A stretch of 64,000 bases of DNA, taken from NCBI RefSeq assembly GCF_023898315.1, contig NC_064614.1, positions 502,092,109-502,156,108 on the forward strand, read 5' to 3'. The notes beneath the pieces are model-generated. The model had not been told where the DNA came from, ran no database searches, and saw only the letters and a program-made list of their open reading frames with translations. The position numbers were made by a program, and so were the translations under genes. This stretch comes from Schistocerca nitens (taxonomy: Eukaryota > Arthropoda > Insecta > Orthoptera > Acrididae). Below, piece after piece: positions 56,571 to 64,000 of this stretch; position 1 is the stretch's first letter; each line of letters starts with the position of its first letter.

Positions 56571-57584
56571 ACCATTTTAGCACTGTATTTGACACAGAGT
56601 ATCATCTCCACAACCTTTATCTAGAAGCTCAAATATTTCTGTAAATGTTTCCCCCACTTTGACACAAAATTTACACCTGTAACCAGATGTTACAAAAATA
56701 TCCATGAACTTCATACAACCTATCACTCAGATAATTTTAGATTATTTGAAAGCAAATGATAAGCTAAGAGATCAGTTCATTGATGCACAAGTCTTTATAT
56801 GATGTGACAGTGGCTTGGACCACTATATACTATATACTAACTGCAAAGTGTGACCTATGTGGAAGCCTAAAACCACTGACATGCAAGTGAAATGTATAAA
56901 GTTCACTTACAATAAGAAGAAAGTATAAAACAGCTTTATTAACAAGATTGCAGGAGAACATATCATGAAATACCAACAGAAAATTTTATGGATATTGGGT
57001 TGTATGATGTTCACTACTACATAGGAGAAACAGTAGTAGAAACCTGAGTGGAAAAAAAGAAAAATAAGATGCATTAAAGGGAAAAGGATCTAGAATGATG
57101 AAATTGAAGAGGTTGTAAAAATTCAGTGCATTCATACAACACTTACCAGAAAATTTGGAAAATGCAAATAAAGATAATACAAGGAAAAAAACTATGGTAA
57201 GAAATTATCTAGAATAATGTAACAAGAAACTTGGTACTAATTCATGTCTGGTTGGAAATGATCTCAACATCTGCCCAGAATTGTGCTTGTAAAATTCTGA
57301 AACATATAAAAAGAGTGGAAGACATAGAAGAGATGACTGTACTAGGATGGAGAAATATAGAGAAACACAGCAGAGGAACATAATTTAATACAATGATTGA
57401 AAGAAACTGCAGAGTTGGATCAAAGATTTGCTATGTCACTCATCTTGGTGCATTGCTCTGACAGAAGGGAAGTACAGGAATGATGCTGCACTTGTTGTTG
57501 CTACCCACAATCAATCTGTCCTGGAAAACATGTAAAAATACCTAAAGTATGGGAAATGGATTAAGTAATATCTTTTATTTAAGA
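56571..57584. other. Unassigned, possible old LINE fragment
   Basis: Near 56812-56850 the plus strand reads LDHYILYTNCKV-like codons followed by WKPKTTDMQ, reminiscent of the end of a LINE endonuclease (SDH motif). Nothing else supports it. The rest is A+T-rich and non-coding. Confidence 0.3.
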
Positions 57585-58452
57585 AGAAAGTGCTTTGGTC
57601 TATGGGTGGAAACTGTGACAACTAATCAAAACATCCTGAGTCCCTGGATTGATCCCAGCCACTGCTTAAATTTTGCATTAACAATGGTGGCTGATGACTT
57701 GCAGCCATACTGCCAACGGCCTTGCAGAAAGGGCAGAGGAGCAAACACAGGTTCAAGACACCTTATTGCCCTTATGATGGGAAACCACCCCTAAAAGGTG
57801 GAAGACTCAGCAATAACCAACAGCATGGGCATGCACAAGGCAATGAAAGCCACTGTGTTAAAGACACACATTGTGTGTCCACAACTGATGTGTCCTTTAA
57901 ATAATAAAGTGTCATGATGATCTCTCCATTGGGAAAAGATTCCAGATTAGTCCCCCAACAGATCTCCATGAGGAGGCCGCCAAGGGGGAAGTGATCATAA
58001 GAAAAATATTAATGACAAATGGAAGAGTAACATTCTGTGATTCACAAAATGGTATGTCAGATGTCTGAACATGGTAGAGATGCCAGAAATCTGAAAGGGG
58101 AAATGTAAATGCTCAATCAAGATAAACTGGGGGTCAATGAAGTGAAATGGGAGGAAAATAAAGATTTATGGACAGATAAATGTGGGGTAGTACCAACAGC
58201 AGTAGAAAATGATATAACAATAGGATTCATTATGAACAGAAAGGTAAGACAGAGAGTGAGCTATTGAAAACAGTTCAGTGATAGAATTGTTCTCACAGAA
58301 TTCATGGCAAACCAGTGCCAACAACAATACTTCAGGTATACATGCTGACTTTGTGAGCAGAAGATGAAGAGATAGAGGAAGCATATGAGGACAATGAACA
58401 GGTCATTCAGTAGGGTAAAAGCAGATCAATATCTAATAATCATGGAGGGTTG

Positions 58453-58938
58453 TGTGGTGTCACCGCCAGACACCACACTTGCTAGGTGGTAGCCTTTAAA
58501 TCGGCCGCGGTCCGTTAGTATACGTCGGACCCATGTGTCGCCACTATCAGTGATTGCAGACTGAGCGCCACCACACGGCAGGTCTAGAGAGATTTCCTAG
58601 CACTCGCCCCAGTTGTACAGCCGACTTTGCTAGCGATGGTTCATTGACAAATTACACTCTCATTTGCTGAGACGATAGTTAGCATAGCCTTCAGCTACGT
58701 CATTTGCTACGACCTAGCAAGGCGCCATTACCAGTCACTGTTGATGCTGTAAAACATGTACCGTCAAGAGCGATGTTCACCAATTATGGATTAAAGTTAA
58801 GTATTCCAGCAGCTACGTACGTTTTTGGCTATTTTCATTTCCCTGTCTTGTTCCAGACCTCACGCCAGCCTACGTGAGCTTAAACGCTTGCCTTTCGGCT
58901 TCCTCCTAGTGGATTGGCTGTCTTGCCAATCCACAACA
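58453..58938 (+). mobile_element. Solo LTR inserted in RTE copy H
   Basis: A 486-bp LTR with TGTGGTGTC...CACAACA ends and a 5-bp target duplication GGTTG (58448-58452 and 58939-58943). No internal retroelement sequence is present, so it arose by recombination between the two LTRs. Strand is nominal. G+C content is higher than in the flanks. The beginning TGTGGTGTCACCGCCAGAC is familiar from locust LTR elements. Confidence 0.9.
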
Positions 58939-59059
58939 GGTTGGAACATGGTAGCAGGGAAAGGAAGGAAGACAGACTTTGGAGAGAATTTCGGTTTGGT
59001 AGTCAGTGTGCTAGAGGAGAAAGCTAATTATCAAATGAATTCGCAATTGCGAATAAGGA

Positions 59060-59260
59060 CTACCATAAGCTGTAGAATGGAATGATGACAATGAAAATTT
59101 GAGCTGGACTGGGACTCAAACACGGATTTCCTGCTTATTGCAAGCAGTCGCTTTACCATTTGGCTATCCGTGCACAACTCGTGACCAGACCCAAACTTCC
59201 ATATGTTATCAAACATGCCTCTTCAAAAGACTAATTAAGTTCTGCAATTAATTTCATCTA
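59060..59260 (-). mobile_element. tRNA-derived SINE of a second family
   Basis: On the minus strand the head has an A-box-like GGATAGCCAAATGGTAAAGC (complement of about 59150-59169) and a B-box-like GTTTGAGTCCC (complement of 59111-59121). The tail carries 'tcattgtcatcattccattc'. RTE sequence is recognisable on both sides. It is unrelated to the SINEs at 6939 and 8102. The edges are approximate and no clean target duplication was found. Confidence 0.7.
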
Positions 59261-61380
59261 CTAATAGCAAATACACGGTTGAAAAATCACAAGAGGAGGT
59301 GGTGCACTTGGAAAAGGGCTGGAGACATGAGGAGATTTCAGCTGTATTACATAATAGGCAAACAGAGATTCTTAAATAAAGTATGGGATTGTAAGGCATA
59401 CCCAGAAGCAGATTTGAACTCTGATCACAAATTAGTAATTATGGGGAGCAAGCTGGAAATTAAGAGAATTTTCTGGAAAAATCATTCATGGAGAGAATCA
59501 GGACACTGAATTACTGAGGAATGATGACGTGTTTGATTTCTCTAAGACTGTAGATAACATGAGGAAGAACACCACAGTAAGTGTTGCAGTTGAAGAGGAA
59601 TGGAAATCTGTATAAAGGGTAAGTACAGAAGTTGGATAAACACAGGCACAAGGAAGGCGAAACTGAGGAAACTGTGAGTAGCACAAGAAATGTACAAAAC
59701 TGTTTAGGAAAATATAAGAATATATTAACATAAGTCACTTAATACAATAAATATGAAGTAATTACAGGAAAAAATGTGAAGAAATAAAAAGAGAAATAGT
59801 CATCAGAAAGACAGATTTAGCATACAGAAAAACCAAAACAACCTTCAATGAAATTAAAAGCAAGAGTATCAACACTAAAAGTGCAGGAGGTGTTTCACTG
59901 CCAAACATAGAGGAAAGAGCAGATAGAAGAGAAAAGTAAGGTTTACACTGAAGACCTATACAAGGGTCAGGAACTGTCTGATGACATCTTATAGAAAGAA
60001 ATGGGAGTTGATAAAGAACGCAAAGGGGAGCTAGTTTTAGAGTCAGAGTTTAATAGAGATGCCTCCAAAATTTTTAAAATCACTGGGAGTGACAATTACA
60101 ACTGTTGTCTAGAGTCTATGAGACTGGGGATCTACCATCAGACTTACAGAAAAAAAATCAACCCCACAATCCCAAAGTTAGTAAGAACAATTGGCTTAAA
60201 AGCTCATGCATCCAAGTTATTTACAAAACTAAAATGCAGAAGAATAGAAAAGAAAGTTTAGGATTTTTAGATGGAGATCAATTTGGCCTGAGGAAAGGTA
60301 AAGACACTACAGAGGTAGATCAGATATGGTGCTTGATTATGGAAGCAAGAATTAAGGAAAATCAAGACATGTTCAGAGAATTTGTCAGTCTAGAATGTAA
60401 AATGGTGCAAGATGTTAGAAACTCTCAGAAAAATAGTTTTAATGTTAAGGGAAAGATGGGTAATAAACAATATGAGCAAGAAATAAGAGAGATAAATAAA
60501 ATATCAAGAACAAATTGCTAGGATTAGAAAAGGTTGTAAGACAGGGATATAGCCTTTCACCCCCTCCTGTTCAATCTATACAATGAAAAAGCAATGATGG
60601 AAATAAAAGAACAGTTCAGCAGCAGGATTAAAATTCAAGGTGAAAGAATATCACTGATAAGATTTGCTAGCAATTGCTATCCTCATTGAAAGTGGAGGAG
60701 AATTACAGGATCTGTTAAAAGGAATGAACAGTCTAATATGGATCAAGGAAGGATAAACTGAAGAAAGACGAAAGTAATGAGGAGTAGCAGAAATGAGATT
60801 AGCAATGGACCTAACATCAAAGTTGGAGACCATGAAGGAGGCAAAACAAAAGTATTCTGCTACCTTGGAAGCAAAATAACTCATGATGAATGAAGCAGGA
60901 GGTCATAAAAAGGAGACAAGCACAGACAAAGAGGGTGTTCCTGGACAGAAGAAGTCTACTAGCATCAAACGTAGCCATTAGTATGAGGAATAAATTTCTG
61001 AAAATTTACATCTGGAATACAGCGTTGTACAGTAGTGAATCATGGACTGTGGGACAACCATACTGGAAGCGAACTGAAGCATTTGAGAAATGCTGTAGAA
61101 GGCTGTTGAACATTTGGTGGACTGATAAGAAATGAGGAGGTTCTTGGGAGAGTAATTGAGGGTGGAGATATGTGGAAAATATTCCCAAGAAGAAGAGACA
61201 GAAGAATATGAAGTGTGTTATGACATTAGGGAATAACTTCCATGCCACTATAGGGAGCTGTAATAAGAGGGCAGACACTGGAATATATCCAACAAGTAAA
61301 TGAGGACATCAGATGCAAGTGCTGGTCTGAAATGAAGAGGTTAGCACAGGCTGCATCAAACTAGTTGAAAGACTGACTAC

Positions 61381-62182
61381 CCCCATTCCCTCTGCTCCCC
61401 CCCTCCCCCCCCCCCCCTCCTCACCAATCTCTGAAAAAGAAAATGAAGGATAATTACAAGGATCAAAGATTGCTAAAAACACACAATTATAAACCTCTTA
61501 ACTCAAAATATAATCTGTATGGAAAATAATAAATAACAGGCTTTGATAATTTAATATATTCTGATTGATAAAGAATAAAAAGATCAACTACAACAAATAG
61601 TAGAGGGAAAACAATGAGTTATCTAACAAACACGCATACCTTTTATACATTTTACGTACCTACATGAAGAAAACACTCTGAGACATTTACCTGAAGGGAA
61701 CAGGATACGAATAGCGGTATACAGAATAAACTGTCCCCACTAATATCTGCACATACATATATTTCGACAATTATCATACATGTGCACACAGTACAAGGTA
61801 TAAGAACAGACTGAATTAACATGGCAGCTCGGATGAGTAACCTGAGTCCCATACATTAATGTTGTCTATGGTTGATATGACCTATCGATGCCACAACCTA
61901 AATGCTAAGAGTTGCCATCAGCCACTGGAGCACAACACAGAATACTAGCCATCTGTAACAAGTGAAGCTGACTTGCAGGTGATAGCACCCATAATAACCC
62001 TTTCACAAGAGTGGCTACTCAATGTATCCTCCAAACAAAAAGAAGAAGTAGCTGAAAGAAGGAAATAAGGTCTGGTGTTCCTAGAGTATGTAAGGCTAAT
62101 CACTTTCAGCATTTTCAGAAAACTGGAGAAACATAAGATAAGAATCATATTCCATCCAATATGCAAAGTCAAGGACATGCGG
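61381..62182. other. Unassigned with poly-C tract
   Basis: A C-rich tract lies at about 61396-61421. The remainder is A+T-rich with no recognised element. Confidence 0.5.
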
Positions 62183-64000
62183 CACCCCCTTGAACCATGG
62201 ACCTTGCCGTTGGTGGGGAGGCTTGCGTGCCTCAGCGATACAGATGGCTGTACCGTAGGTGCAACCACAACGGAGGGGTATCTGTTGAGAGGCCAGACAA
62301 ACATGTGGTTCCTGAAGAGGGGCAGCAGCCTTTTCAGTAGTTGCAGGGGCAACAGTCAGGATGATTGACTGATCTGGCCTTGTAACATTAACCAAAACGG
62401 CCTTGCTGTGCTGGTACTGCGAACGGCTGAAAGCAAGGGGAAACTACAGCCGTAATTTTTCCCGAGGACATGCAGCTTTACTGTATGATTAAATGATAAT
62501 GGCGTCCTCTTGGGTAAAATATTCCAGAGGTAAAATAGTCCCCCATTCGGATCTCCGGGCGGGGACTACTCAAGAGGACGTCATTATCAGGAGAAAGAAA
62601 ACTGGTGTTCTACGGATCGGAGTGTGGAATGTCAGATCCCTTAATCGGGCAGGTAGGTTAGAATTTAAAAAGGGAAATGGATAGGTTAAAGTTAGATATA
62701 GTGGGAATTAGTGAAGTTCGGTGGCAGGAGGAACAAGACTTTTGGCCAGATGATTACAGGGTTATAAATACAAAATCAAATAGGGGTAATGCAGGAGTAG
62801 GTTTAATAATGAATAAGAAAATAGGAGTGCGCGTTAGCTACTACAAACAGCATAGTGAACACATTATTGTGGCCAAGATAGACACAAAGCCCATGCCTAC
62901 TACAGTAGTACAAGTTTATATGCCAACTAGCTCTGCAGATGATGAAGAAATAGATGAAATGTATGACGAGATAAAAGAAATTATTCTGGTAGTGAAGGGA
63001 GATGAAAATTTAATAGTCATGGGTGACTGGAATTCGTCAGTAGGAAAAGGGAGAGAAGGAAACGTAGTAGGTGAATATGGATTGGGGGGAAGAAATGAAA
63101 GAGGAAGCCGCCTTGTAGAATTTTGCACAAAGCATGACTTAATCATAGCTAACATTTGGTTCAAGAATCATAAAAGAAGGTTGTACACCTGGAAGAATCC
63201 TGGAGATACTAAGAGGTATCAGATAGATTATATAATGGTAAGACAGAGATTTAGGAACCAGGTTTTAAATTGTAAGACATTTCCAGGGGCAGATGTGGAT
63301 TCTGACCACAATCTATTGGTTATGAACTGCAGATTGAAACTGAAGAAACTGCAAAAAGGTGGGAATTTAAGGAGATGGGACCTGGATAAACTGAAAGAAC
63401 GAGAGGTTGTAGAGAGTTTCAGGGAGAGCATAAGGGAACAATTGACAGGAATGGGCGAAAGAAATACAGTAGAAGGAGAATGGGTAGCTCTGAGGGATGA
63501 AGTAGTGAAGGCAGCAGACGATCAAGTAGGTAAAAAGATGAGGGCTAATAGAAATCCTTGGGTAACAGAAGAAATATTGAATTTAATTGATGAAAGGAGA
63601 AAATATAAAAATGCAGTAAATGAAGCAGGCAAAAGGGAATACAAACGTCTCAAAAATGAGATCGACAGGAAGTGCAAAATGGCTAAGCAGGGATGGCTAG
63701 AGGACAAATGTAAGGATGTAGAGGCTTGTCTGACTAGGGGTAAGATAGATACTGCCTACAGGAAAATTAAAGAGACCTTTGGAGAAAAGAGAACCACTTG
63801 TATGAATATCAAGAACTCAGATGGCAACCCAGTTCTAAGCAAAGAAGGGAAGGCAGAAAGGTGGAAGGAGTATATAGAGGGTTTATACAAGGGTGATGTG
63901 CTTGAGAACAATATTATGGAAATGGAAGAGGATGTAGATGAAGACGAAATGGGAGATAAGATACTGCGTGAAGAGTTTGACAGAACACTGAAAGACCTGA
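62183..64000 (+). mobile_element. RTE LINE, 5' half (copy G), runs off the window
   Basis: The 5' end is complete: CCCCCTTGAACCATGGACC at about 62185, followed by the conserved leader with hairpin-forming 'gaggcttgcgtgcctc' (62218-62233). It matches copies D and E closely. Confidence 0.93.
62493..64000 (+). pseudogene. RTE endonuclease-reverse transcriptase, partial, one frameshift (copy G)
   Basis: The likely start region at 62493 (MIMASSWVKYSRGKIVPHS) leads to GVWNVRSLNRAGRLE. Then a 2-bp deletion in the A/T run near 62662 shifts the frame to a stop at 62684. From the ATG at 62677 the normal frame is open to the window end (over 440 codons). It carries the endonuclease Glu (GISEVRW), VMGDWNSSVGKGREGN, the QIDYIM Asp and the SDHN His, then the linker up to EEFDRTLKDL before RT. 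All four endonuclease motifs are intact apart from the frameshift. RT lies beyond 64000. Confidence 0.9.

Larger units (their letters stand above)
57585..61380 (+). pseudogene. Decayed RTE LINE of a second family (copy H)
   Basis: The order of an RTE is preserved: a 5' leader (about 57590-58010, 'ggctgatgacttgcagccat' and 'gatgatctctccattgg'), an endonuclease (about 58020-59470, with IDYI changed to LYYI and a SDHK block near 59419), RT (about 59500-60700, with 'gatcaatttggcctgagga' and RQGYSLSP-like codons near 60538-60560) and the C-terminal region to the end 'gcatcaaactagttgaaaga'. The leader differs from that of copies D, E and G, so it is a separate RTE family. A solo LTR (58453-58938) and a SINE (about 59060-59260) interrupt the endonuclease. 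Stops are numerous. Confidence 0.8.

Overview
The window looks like intergenic DNA from a large, repeat-choked insect genome. The best guess is an orthopteran such as a Schistocerca locust. That guess rests on recognising several repeat families: an abundant Tc1 family with CACTCCTGGAAAT ends, a tRNA-derived SINE, an RTE family ending in (AAC)n, a CR1 LINE with a (CATCTA)-type tail and a TGTGGTGTC solo LTR. No host protein gene, rRNA or functional tRNA could be supported. Nearly every coding stretch is a transposable element, most of them broken and many nested inside each other.

Region by region. 1-4.9 kb: a decayed RTE copy, then a decayed Tc1 with both terminal repeats. 4.87-8.42 kb: a LINE with a 15-bp target duplication that carries two SINEs, each with its own duplication. 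8.5-9.9 kb: an intact DD41D mariner-type transposon with perfect terminal repeats. 11.2-12.8 kb: a Penelope-like element split by a mariner-type deletion derivative. 13.7-14.6 kb: a LINE 3' end. 14.65-22.46 kb: a long Helitron relic (N-terminal repeats, Rep region, helicase) cut by a CR1 LINE and, further on, by unknown sequence holding a nearly intact Tc1. 22.9-29.9 kb: three RTE copies, one interrupted by another mariner. 30.2-32.1 kb: a piggyBac relic. 33.2-45.5 kb: two env-bearing LTR elements, both without a complete pol; one has an RTE inserted in env. 45.5-54.7 kb: an RTE copy split by a 7-kb Gypsy-type LTR element. 54.8-57.5 kb: a 300-bp duplicated unit and a mariner relic. 57.6-61.4 kb: a second RTE family, cut by a solo LTR and a SINE. 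62.2-64 kb: the 5' half of another RTE copy, running off the window.

Nothing here works together as an operon or pathway. The value of the window is its insertion history: at least eight RTE copies, five or more Tc1/mariner copies, three LTR elements plus a solo LTR, a Helitron, a piggyBac and a Penelope element, with target duplications that order many insertions. The two elements closest to intact are the mariner at 8517-9868 (full ORF) and the Tc1 at 19707-21128 (one premature stop). Divergence statements are by eye from the sequence; family names come from protein motifs, not database searches.
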